Shown piece after piece: positions 58,180 through 64,000 of a stretch of DNA of 64,000 nucleotides. Both the position numbers and the translations under genes were made by a program. The notes beneath the pieces were generated by a model. It ran no database searches, was not told the DNA's origin, and saw only the letters and a program-made list of their open reading frames with translations. Positions within the stretch are counted from its first letter, which is position 1. Each line of letters opens with the position of its first letter. The stretch is from Litchfieldella qijiaojingensis (GTDB lineage: Bacteria > Pseudomonadota > Gammaproteobacteria > Pseudomonadales > Halomonadaceae): positions 62,001-126,000 of the forward strand of contig NZ_BMXS01000007.1 of the NCBI RefSeq assembly GCF_014651875.1, read 5' to 3'.

Positions 58180-58201
58180 AATTGAGCCCACCTACAGGAC
58201 A
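58180..58201 (+). promoter_or_regulatory. Phage RNA polymerase promoter copy upstream of its own gene
   Basis: AATTGAGCCCACC then TACAGGACA: one change in the first half, and the same second half as the copy at 60869. It lies 92 bp before the polymerase start, which would give self-activation of the polymerase gene. Confidence 0.6.
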
Positions 58202-58292
58202 ACGCTCCTCTCCTCGCTGGGGAAGGGGATTACAGGGGATGGGGATTCATTAGTTCTCACTTCTTTAAGACCATCTTTGGAGAGACTTTAAG

Positions 58293-60830
58293 ATGACCAC
58301 TGAGTCCATCACCGATCAGCTCATCCGTGAAATCCAGAACGATCCTGAGTTCGACGCGAAGTTCGACCGTCAGGTACAGCTCGAAGAGAAGATGCGAGGG
58401 ATGGGTATCGACCGCTACTGGTCGAACATCGAGAAAGCCAGGGAGCGCGAGCAGGAGACCAGTGTCCGCAGTGTCCGTCGCCTGATGAACCAAGCAATCG
58501 TCGATATGACAGGAGGGATCGAGACGTTTCTTGAAGAGGCTCTCTCGGGCAAGCCTGGGGTGAAGAACACAGCGGCAGTCATGATCAAGGACATCGAGCC
58601 TGAAGTCTGTGCGTACATTGCAGCCAGGGTGGTCCTCGATGGCATCGCTGCCGGTCGGAAGTTCACTCCCACGGCTTACCGTATCGGCATGATGATCGAA
58701 GACGAGCTGGCCTTCCGAGCATTCAAGGAGCAGGACAAGAACGCCCACGACTGGCTGGTGAAGCGGGAAGAGAAGAACTCAACGAGCTACGACCGAAGCC
58801 GGAAGGTCATGCGCCACAACATGCAAGCGCGTGACATCGAGGTTCCTGAGTGGTCGCCGGAGCAACGGACATGCGTTGGGACCAAGCTCATCGAGATCAT
58901 GATGAACACTACCGGGCTGGTCACTAAGTCGTCTGTGACTCGTCGAGGGACTAACACTGAGGTTCTGATCGAGGCTACGCCGGAGGCAATGGACTGGATC
59001 AACGAAGAGAACAACCGTTGTGAACTCCTGTCGCCGGTCTATCTCCCGACCATCATCCCGCCCAAGCCGTGGACTACTCCTCACGATGGCGGCTACTGGA
59101 CGACTCGTGTCCGCAAGCTCAAGTTCATCAAGACGTACAACCGTGCGTATCTCGATGAGCTGAACGAGATGGACATCACTCCGGTCTATGATGCGGTCAA
59201 TGCGATGCAGTCCACTGCCTGGGCGATCAATCCCAAGATGCTCGATGTTGTCCGTACTCTCTGGAACAACGGCTCGACTCTCGGCGGGATTCCGGCAGCG
59301 GATGACTACGATCTACCGCCTAAGCCTGGGTTTCTCGACGATGAGAACTACACGAAGGACCAATGGACTGACGAAGAGATGGACCAGTTCAAAGCCTGGA
59401 AGGCGGCAGCCACGGACATTCACACAGCCAACGCTCAGCTCAAGTCTCTCCGGCTCCAGCTCGTGAAGATTCTCACGGTTGCTGAGCAGTTCTCTGACGA
59501 GGATCGAGTCTATTTCCCTCACCAACTCGACTTCCGTGGCCGAGCCTATGCGGTGCCGATGTTCCTGAACCCGCAAGGGAGTGACTTGGCGAAGGGACTT
59601 TTGGAGTTCGCTGATGGTGTTCCTATCAACGACGAAGAGGCGCGCGCTTGGCTGGCTGTCCATGGAGCGAACGTCTACGGATACGACAAGGACAGTCTTG
59701 AAGGTCGCGTCGAGTGGGTCGAAGAGAACGAGCAAGAAATCCTGGCCAGCGCCAATGACCCCTTCAATAACAGGATGTGGGCTGACGCTGACGATCCCTT
59801 CCAGTTCCTGGCCTTCTGTTTCGAGTGGCAGGGACTCAAAGAGGAAGGCTTCGGGTACGTCTCTACCCTCCCCGTTCAGATGGATGGGTCATGCAATGGA
59901 CTCCAGAACTTCAGCGCTGCCCTGCGCGATCCTGTTGGTGGCTCAGCCGTCAACCTGACTCCACAAGAGCTTCCCGCTGACATCTATCAGCGTGTCGCTG
60001 ACATCGTGGAAGAGCAGGTCAAGAAGGATGTCCACTCAGACGACGAGAAGACAGCTCTCAACGCTGCCGGGTGGCTGTCCATGGGGATCAACCGGAAGAC
60101 GTGCAAGCGTCCGGTCATGACGCTGGCTTATGGTGCCAAAGAGTTCGGCTTCAAGAACCAAGTCTTTGAGGACACAGTGAAGCCCGCAAAGCTGGAGCTT
60201 GGGACCGACTTCCCTTGGAAAGATGGTGGCTGGGGAGCTGCTGAGTATATGGGCAAGCTGATCTGGCAGTCCGTCGCTCAGGTTGTCGTCGCTGCCAGGG
60301 AAGCAATGGACTGGTTTCAGAAGGCTGCCCGAGCCTCATCCAAGGAAGGCTTGCCGGTACGCTGGACGACTCCCGATGGTCTGCCTGTACTCCAGGCTTA
60401 CCCTAAGCTCTCCACCAAGCGTATCCGCATGACGTTCGGCGGCCAGAGTCTCCGTTTGTCTGTTGCCAAAGACACTGGCCAAGCTCCAGAACTGGACCGC
60501 AGTAAACAGGCAAATGGAATCTCGCCAAACTGGGTTCACTCGATGGACGCCAGCCACATGCGCCAGACAGTCCGCTCATGCTGGAAGGAAGGTGTACGTG
60601 CCTTCGCCCTGGTCCACGACTCATACGGCACTCACGCTGGCAATGCGTGGGCTCTCGCCGACATTCTGAGAGAGGCATTCATTGAGATGTATACTGAGAG
60701 AGATGTGTTAGCTGACTTCAAGTCAGAGCTGGAAGATCAGCTACCCGAAGACTCTAAGCTGGCCCCGCTCCCCTCTAAAGGCTCACTGGACTTGGAGCAG
60801 GTGATGGAGTCCGACTTTTTCTTTGCCTAA
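58293..60830 (+). CDS. T7-type single-subunit DNA-directed RNA polymerase
   Basis: This 845-aa polymerase (T7: 883 aa) transcribes the phage genes from its own promoters. The four T7 catalytic residues are kept: Asp531 in MDGSCNGLQNFS, Lys605 and Tyr613 in KRPVMTLAYGAKEFG, Asp776 in FALVHDSYGTHAG. DFRGRAYAVPMFLNPQG and the C-terminal SDFFFA foot also match. In the specificity loop (TKRIRMTFGGQSLRLS) my hand alignment keeps T7 Arg746. It replaces Asn748 by Arg and the Arg756/Gln758 positions by Leu, fitting a different promoter. GGAGAG precedes the start. Confidence 0.97.
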   Translation: MTTESITDQLIREIQNDPEFDAKFDRQVQLEEKMRGMGIDRYWSNIEKAREREQETSVRSVRRLMNQAIVDMTGGIETFLEEALSGKPGVKNTAAVMIKDIEPEVCAYIAARVVLDGIAAGRKFTPTAYRIGMMIEDELAFRAFKEQDKNAHDWLVKREEKNSTSYDRSRKVMRHNMQARDIEVPEWSPEQRTCVGTKLIEIMMNTTGLVTKSSVTRRGTNTEVLIEATPEAMDWINEENNRCELLSPVYLPTIIPPKPWTTPHDGGYWTTRVRKLKFIKTYNRAYLDELNEMDITPVYDAVNAMQSTAWAINPKMLDVVRTLWNNGSTLGGIPAADDYDLPPKPGFLDDENYTKDQWTDEEMDQFKAWKAAATDIHTANAQLKSLRLQLVKILTVAEQFSDEDRVYFPHQLDFRGRAYAVPMFLNPQGSDLAKGLLEFADGVPINDEEARAWLAVHGANVYGYDKDSLEGRVEWVEENEQEILASANDPFNNRMWADADDPFQFLAFCFEWQGLKEEGFGYVSTLPVQMDGSCNGLQNFSAALRDPVGGSAVNLTPQELPADIYQRVADIVEEQVKKDVHSDDEKTALNAAGWLSMGINRKTCKRPVMTLAYGAKEFGFKNQVFEDTVKPAKLELGTDFPWKDGGWGAAEYMGKLIWQSVAQVVVAAREAMDWFQKAARASSKEGLPVRWTTPDGLPVLQAYPKLSTKRIRMTFGGQSLRLSVAKDTGQAPELDRSKQANGISPNWVHSMDASHMRQTVRSCWKEGVRAFALVHDSYGTHAGNAWALADILREAFIEMYTERDVLADFKSELEDQLPEDSKLAPLPSKGSLDLEQVMESDFFFA

Positions 60831-60868
60831 TGTATCCGTTATTTGATGTGTTCCCTTACCGGATGGCT

Positions 60869-60890
60869 AATAGAGCCCACCTACAGGACA
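60869..60890 (+). promoter_or_regulatory. Phage RNA polymerase promoter copy
   Basis: AATAGAGCCCACC then TACAGGACA. It is the first of three copies within 112 bp between the polymerase gene and the small acidic gene. Confidence 0.7.
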
Positions 60891-60911
60891 CCGAAACGAT
60901 GGGGCTCAGGG

Positions 60912-60933
60912 AATAGAGCCCACCCATAGAACA
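60912..60933 (+). promoter_or_regulatory. Phage RNA polymerase promoter copy
   Basis: AATAGAGCCCACC then CATAGAACA, identical over 22 bp to the copies at 60959 and 62869. The spacing to the next copy is 47 bp. Confidence 0.78.
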
Positions 60934-60958
60934 GCTCCTAGCTTGCTGTTCGATCACC

Positions 60959-60980
60959 AATAGAGCCCACCCATAGAACA
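60959..60980 (+). promoter_or_regulatory. Phage RNA polymerase promoter copy
   Basis: AATAGAGCCCACC then CATAGAACA. The ATG of the 41-aa gene begins only 10 bp after the element, so a transcript starting at the G of ATAG would have a very short leader. Confidence 0.78.
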
Positions 60981-60989
60981 GGCAATCAC

Positions 60990-61115
60990 ATGAATGACCT
61001 TGACGATGCTCTTGAGCTGATCGAGGCGGGCTACCTATTGCCCGTTGATCTTCACGCTCGACTCGTAGAGCAAGGCTTCGACGTTGAAGCCCTGATTGAA
61101 ATCCATTCTCCGTGA
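60990..61115 (+). CDS. 41-aa acidic phage protein in the T7 gene 2 position
   Basis: The frame encodes MNDLDDALELIEAGYLLPVD and 21 further residues rich in Asp, Glu and Leu, predicted helical, with no Cys. It sits between the polymerase and the gp2.5-like gene. In T7 the gp2 inhibitor of host RNA polymerase is encoded there; gp2 is also small and acidic but longer (64 aa). No sequence match to gp2 is claimed. The ribosome site is weak (ACAGG). It could also be a chance frame. Confidence 0.5.
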   Translation: MNDLDDALELIEAGYLLPVDLHARLVEQGFDVEALIEIHSP

Positions 61116-61131
61116 GCGTTAGAGAACGCTT
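61116..61131 (+). other. Short stem-loop before the phage SSB gene
   Basis: AGCGTT and AACGCT pair around AGAG. T7 mRNAs are cut by RNase III at hairpins between genes, so an RNA-processing role is possible, though 6 bp is short for that enzyme. Confidence 0.3.
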
Positions 61132-61162
61132 TAGTAAACTCGACAACTGAGAGAAACACTTA

Positions 61163-61867
61163 ATGGCTGAACAGAAGAAACGTAATCCTCGCTTCGTTAC
61201 TCCGAAAGGAGTTCTCGTTTATCCGCATGTTGTTACCGGAAAGCCCGACACAAAGTATGTTGGGTCTGGTGTGTATCACACTTATGTCAAGATGCCAGAA
61301 GATGCTGAACTCTTCGATGCCAAGACCGGAAAGTCCGTTGGTAAATGTTCAGACTTCCTGACAGAGAAGCTTGACGCATCGTTCGAGAAGTTCTCTGAAG
61401 AACACAATGGCAAGAAGAAGAAGGGTAAGGTTGTTGAAGTAACCGAGGCTGATCCTCCCTTCTACATTGATGAAGGTGAGCTGTTCGTAAAGACCAAGCT
61501 TAATGCTTACGTCGAACCGACTAATGGCGAGCCGTTCACTCAGGCTCCAGCGCTGTTCGACGCTAAGGGGAAACCAACCAAGCCCAAGCGTGTATGGAAC
61601 GGCACTATCGCCAAGGTGGCCTTTGAGGTTGTTCCTTACTTCAACCAGAAGGACTCCGAGGCTGGTATCACTCTCCGTCTGAAAGCAATTCAGATCATCG
61701 AGCTATCCACTGGCGGTGACATGGATGGTGGAGCCTTTGGCTTCGGCCAGGAAGAGGGCTACGAAGACGGTGATGATGGCGACGATGACTCTCAAGGCTT
61801 TGACGAAGAGGAAGGCTATGAGGGTAACGATGAAGAAAACGAGGAGGATGACGGCGGAGACTTCTAA
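61163..61867 (+). CDS. Single-stranded DNA-binding protein, T7 gp2.5-like
   Basis: This 234-aa protein coats single-stranded DNA and organises the phage replisome. The N-terminal two thirds (KRNPRFVTPKGVLVYPHVVT onward, with RVWNGTIAKVAFEVVPYFN) fits the gp2.5 OB-fold. The last about 45 residues are almost all Asp, Glu and Gly and end in Phe (DDGGDF). That is the acidic tail with terminal aromatic residue through which T7 gp2.5 contacts polymerase and helicase. GAGAG precedes the start. The endonuclease gene follows after 2 bp. Confidence 0.88.
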   Translation: MAEQKKRNPRFVTPKGVLVYPHVVTGKPDTKYVGSGVYHTYVKMPEDAELFDAKTGKSVGKCSDFLTEKLDASFEKFSEEHNGKKKKGKVVEVTEADPPFYIDEGELFVKTKLNAYVEPTNGEPFTQAPALFDAKGKPTKPKRVWNGTIAKVAFEVVPYFNQKDSEAGITLRLKAIQIIELSTGGDMDGGAFGFGQEEGYEDGDDGDDDSQGFDEEEGYEGNDEENEEDDGGDF

Positions 61868-61869
61868 TC

Positions 61870-62337
61870 ATGCGACAGATAAACCGAAAGACCAGCCGGA
61901 AGTCGGCCAAGCAGATTGGCCTTCGGCATGGGTTTCGTTCGGGTCTCGAAGAAGCTGTCGCTGACGATCTGAAAAAGAGTGGAGTGGAGGCTGAGTATGA
62001 GAAACACAAAATCCACTTCACCTACCCTCCCCGAAAGGCCAAGTACACGCCAGACTTCGTGCTTCCCAATGGAATCATCATCGAGACCAAGGGCCGGTTC
62101 GTTGTAGCGGACAGGAAGAAGCACCTGATTATTCAGGAACAGCATCCTGATCTGGACATACGGTTCGTCTTCTCGAACTCTCGAAACAAGATCAGCAAGG
62201 GAAGCAAAACGACATACGCTGCGTGGTGCAATAAGCACGGCTTCCAGTATCACGACCGAATTATCCCGAAGGAGTGGAAGGAGGAAAAGCCTTGTAAGAA
62301 GCGCCTCCGAGCCTTGGAAGAGGCAGGAATTGTATGA
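61870..62337 (+). CDS. Endonuclease I, Holliday-junction resolvase (T7 gp3-like)
   Basis: This 155-aa nuclease cuts branched DNA and breaks down host DNA for phage synthesis. The active site matches T7: Glu27 in FRSGLEEAV, Asp62 in YTPDFVLPNG, Glu72 and Lys74 in IIETKGRF, plus DRKKHLIIQEQHPDLDIRFV. The C-terminal half follows T7 gp3 closely. It overlaps the amidase gene by 4 bp. Confidence 0.95.
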   Translation: MRQINRKTSRKSAKQIGLRHGFRSGLEEAVADDLKKSGVEAEYEKHKIHFTYPPRKAKYTPDFVLPNGIIIETKGRFVVADRKKHLIIQEQHPDLDIRFVFSNSRNKISKGSKTTYAAWCNKHGFQYHDRIIPKEWKEEKPCKKRLRALEEAGIV

Positions 62338-62873
62338 CTCAACAGAAACGTCTTGTAGATCACATCATCGTTCACTGTAGCGCCACCCCGGAAGGGGAAG
62401 ACTTTGGCGCTGCCGACATCGACAAGTGGCATCGAGCCCGTGGCTGGCTCGGTAATGGGTATCACTTCGTTCTCCGGCTGGACGGCACCATCGAGTCAAA
62501 AGAGCGAGGCCATCGCTGTCGTCCGTTGGAAAAACCTGGAGCCCATGTTGGAGATTGTGGCCCTGGCTGGAACCGTAGGTCTATCGGCATCTGCCTCATC
62601 GGTGGTGTCGATGCTGACATGAAAGCGAAGAACACTTACTCGCAAGAGCAACTGGAGTCTCTCTATTGGCTGATCAATGACATCGGCATCCAGCCGTTGG
62701 TTGAAGTCAGTCCTGAAGTTGAAGTCATGGGACACCGTGACCTTATTGATAAGACTGGAGCTTCACCTAAAGCCTGTCCCTCATTTGATGTCCAAAAGTG
62801 GCTCGATGAGCGGGACTCTGAGGAGCTTGAGTTCGAGGGTCTCGCCCCGTTCAACAGCAACTTCAAACAATAG
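62334..62873 (+). CDS. N-acetylmuramoyl-L-alanine amidase (T7 lysozyme, gp3.5-like)
   Basis: This 179-aa zinc amidase cleaves the MurNAc-L-Ala bond. Zinc ligands by comparison with T7 are His14 (IIVHCSAT), His134 (MGHRDL) and Cys148 (SPKACPSF). Tyr43 (GNGYHFV) and Lys146 are the catalytic partners. The protein is about 28 residues longer than T7 lysozyme, with a C-terminal tail. In T7 this protein also binds and restrains the phage RNA polymerase; the same role is likely here. Confidence 0.94.
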   Translation: MTQQKRLVDHIIVHCSATPEGEDFGAADIDKWHRARGWLGNGYHFVLRLDGTIESKERGHRCRPLEKPGAHVGDCGPGWNRRSIGICLIGGVDADMKAKNTYSQEQLESLYWLINDIGIQPLVEVSPEVEVMGHRDLIDKTGASPKACPSFDVQKWLDERDSEELEFEGLAPFNSNFKQ

Positions 62874-62890
62874 AGCCCACCCATAGAACA
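62869..62890 (+). promoter_or_regulatory. Phage RNA polymerase promoter copy after the amidase gene
   Basis: AATAGAGCCCACC then CATAGAACA, overlapping the last codon of the amidase gene (its TAG stop is part of the element). It would drive the next group of phage genes. Confidence 0.75.
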
Positions 62891-62897
62891 CCTAATC

Positions 62898-62930
62898 GCC
62901 CCGGCTTCGAGAGAGGCTGGGGCTTTTCTC
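62898..62930 (+). terminator. Hairpin with T run directly after a phage promoter
   Basis: GCCCCGGC and GCTGGGGC pair around a 10-nt loop, followed by TTTTCTC. It starts 8 bp after the promoter copy. It may stop read-through from upstream while letting the phage polymerase escape, or shape the 5' end of the new transcript. Confidence 0.65.
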
Positions 62931-62951
62931 ATTTGTATGGAGGAAATCATC

Positions 62952-63161
62952 GTGGAAGAAGAACTCAGCCCAAAGCGCAAAGGAGTCCCGTTCAGTTCAC
63001 CGAGTCGCTCCAAGCCGTACACCAAACGTCGCTCTGGTCGCGTCATGGGTAACTGGAACGGCGTCTACAACATTCTTGGCCTGACTTTCCCTGCCCTGAC
63101 TTATTACCAAGACGCGCACACCCGCCTGACCAATCGAGTCTGTGAATCACACGGTCTGTAA
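62952..63161 (+). CDS. Small basic phage protein, unknown
   Basis: The protein has 69 aa from GTG 62952. I prefer this start because GGAGGA lies 8 bp upstream; the ATG at 62937 overlaps that site. It is rich in Lys, Arg and Ser in the first half (SPSRSKPYTKRRSGRVMG), then NWNGVYNILGLTFPALTYYQ. No family recognised. Confidence 0.6.
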   Translation: MEEELSPKRKGVPFSSPSRSKPYTKRRSGRVMGNWNGVYNILGLTFPALTYYQDAHTRLTNRVCESHGL

Positions 63162-63194
63162 AACTCCACGACAACTGTGAGAGGTAATCAATAA

Positions 63195-63629
63195 ATGGCA
63201 ACTCAAGTAGAGACTATCCGTAGGCAACTCCTGGCTGGAAACACACTGACTCAGCGCAGTGCTCTGATGGACTTCGGGATCATGGCCTTGCCACGTCGAA
63301 TCACTGATCTGAAAGAGACTGGCTTCCCGGTGAAAGTTGAGATGAAGAGCAATCCGATGACCGGACAACGCTTCGCTCAGTACAGCCTGGACGATGAAAT
63401 CAAGCTTGTAACTCGGCTGAAGCCTGGATGTATTTACCACATCTATGACGTGGTGAAGCACCCGTTCAACAAGGATGTTTTCAAAGAGTCTCATGGCTAC
63501 TTCACGATGGAAGGTTTCTCCCTGAGCGGCTCCATGGTGAGGATCAAGATGGCAGGAGTGGATCAATACTTCAAACCTAATCGTCTCCATAGCGGCCAAT
63601 TCAAGATCAAATATATCGGAGGTCTGTGA
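63195..63629 (+). CDS. Phage protein with N-terminal helix-turn-helix (HTH_39-like)
   Basis: The protein has 144 aa. The first about 60 residues (IRRQLLAGNTLTQRSALMDF, then GIMALPRRITDLKETGFPV) match the small winged-helix domain common in tailed phages (HTH_39 type), which suggests DNA binding. The C-terminal part is not recognised. Its leader, AAACTCCACGACAACTGTGAGAG-like (63161-63183), resembles the leader of the SSB gene. It overlaps the next gene by 1 bp. Confidence 0.7.
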   Translation: MATQVETIRRQLLAGNTLTQRSALMDFGIMALPRRITDLKETGFPVKVEMKSNPMTGQRFAQYSLDDEIKLVTRLKPGCIYHIYDVVKHPFNKDVFKESHGYFTMEGFSLSGSMVRIKMAGVDQYFKPNRLHSGQFKIKYIGGL

Positions 63630-63820
63630 TGCTGACACTGAGCGAAAAGATTGGCGTCGGCGCAGTCCTCGTGTATCTCGCTGGGCTGGCTCTTCTGATC
63701 ATCGGTTGGGTCATGAACATTATTGACTTGATCGGTGCTGAAACTTTCCAAGGTCTCGAAGTTTCCCGAGCGATTGGAATCTTTGTATTCCCTGTCGGCG
63801 GCATTCTCGGTTGGTTCTAA
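63629..63820 (+). CDS. Small phage membrane protein
   Basis: The protein has 63 aa with two hydrophobic segments (VGAVLVYLAGLALLIIGWVM and AIGIFVFPVGGILGWF). GGAGG lies 6 bp before ATG 63629. No Cys, no lytic motif. It could act in lysis or as a membrane anchor; function unknown. Confidence 0.65.
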   Translation: MLTLSEKIGVGAVLVYLAGLALLIIGWVMNIIDLIGAETFQGLEVSRAIGIFVFPVGGILGWF

Positions 63821-63839
63821 CAATTAGGAGTCTCTCATT

Positions 63840-64000
63840 ATGAAACTTAACTCTATCCTCAAGTCCTTCCATAAGACTCTCCGTCAGCTCGATCAGTACA
63901 TTGATCAGGTTGATAAGGACATCGACAGCGCTGAGCAGAAGATGGCGGAACTGACTTCGCGCAACTTCGTGAATCGCCGGGATCGTGCCAAGGCTGAGAA
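63840..64000 (+). CDS. Phage coiled-coil protein, cut by window end
   Basis: The frame is open to the end of the window (53 codons seen). It starts MKLNSILKSFHKTLRQLDQY and continues with a heptad-like pattern of Leu, Ile and charged residues, so a coiled coil is likely. AGGAG lies 9 bp upstream. It resembles the short scaffold-like proteins encoded in this part of T7-like genomes, but no family is assigned. Confidence 0.6.
   Translation, partial: MKLNSILKSFHKTLRQLDQYIDQVDKDIDSAEQKMAELTSRNFVNRRDRAKAE

Larger units (their letters stand above)
57965..64000 (+). mobile_element. Left end of an integrated T7-like (podovirus) prophage
   Basis: All genes from 58293 on run rightward in T7 order: RNA polymerase, gp2-position ORF, gp2.5-like SSB, gp3-like nuclease, gp3.5-like amidase, small genes. 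The DNA differs from the host in codon use and lower GC. Phage-type repeats occur only here. The left boundary is the broken tRNA-Leu. There is no integrase, repressor or T7 early region between the att site and the polymerase; these are absent or lie at the right end beyond the window. Confidence 0.88.

Overview
The window looks like the chromosome of a moderately GC-rich gammaproteobacterium, most likely a Halomonas-type member of the Halomonadaceae. This rests on gene order and protein character only. The signs are a two-subunit pyruvate carboxylase with a divergent LysR regulator, the rsfS-rlmH-mrdA-rodA-mltB-rlpA-dacA-lipB block, accB-accC-prmA-dusB-fis-purH, a bioBFHCD operon, a PPi-type phosphofructokinase and a folE-folX pair. 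The genus is an inference.

Layout of the host part. 1-4.8 kb: end of a c-di-GMP-type GGDEF/EAL gene, two small conserved genes and topA. 5.1-7.2 kb: pyk, with a HexR-like operator, then mgsA. 7.2-9.7 kb: REP-like palindromes and a DUF3141 PHA-synthase-like protein. 9.7-14.1 kb: pyruvate carboxylase subunits B and A with their divergent LysR regulator. 14.1-25.6 kb: lipoate synthesis, the cell-wall elongation cluster, nadD and proA. 25.7-28.9 kb: two membrane proteins with worn-out GGDEF domains and a DedA-PAP2 fusion. 29-33.2 kb: a LysE exporter, ubiX, mpl and pfp. 33.2-37.5 kb: a 105-bp tandem repeat array, a kinase/phosphatase protein lacking key catalytic residues, ppa and a DUF2333 protein. 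37.6-45.7 kb: dsbD, accBC, prmA, dusB-fis and purH. 45.7-52.5 kb: a heptamer repeat, an ABC exporter behind a SoxR-type promoter, a succinate-semialdehyde dehydrogenase, folX-folE and srkA. 52.6-57.9 kb: comF and a complete-looking biotin operon behind a BirA-type operator.

At 57965-58004 the host sequence runs into the 5' part of a tRNA-Leu(UAG) gene. That gene stops matching a tRNA just after the anticodon loop. From there to the window end the DNA is a T7-like podovirus genome in T7 order: single-subunit RNA polymerase, a tiny acidic ORF, gp2.5-type ssDNA-binding protein, gp3-type endonuclease I, gp3.5-type amidase, then small unknown genes. A 22-bp element recurs six times (four strong, two weaker), only in gaps between phage genes. 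Its layout resembles the T7 promoter, and it is the probable cognate promoter of this polymerase. Two direct repeats beside the tRNA fragment look like integrase arm sites.

The most interesting system here is therefore a lysogenic T7-like phage, left end only, integrated in tRNA-Leu with its own polymerase/promoter pair. The integrase, the right att site and the structural genes lie beyond the window.
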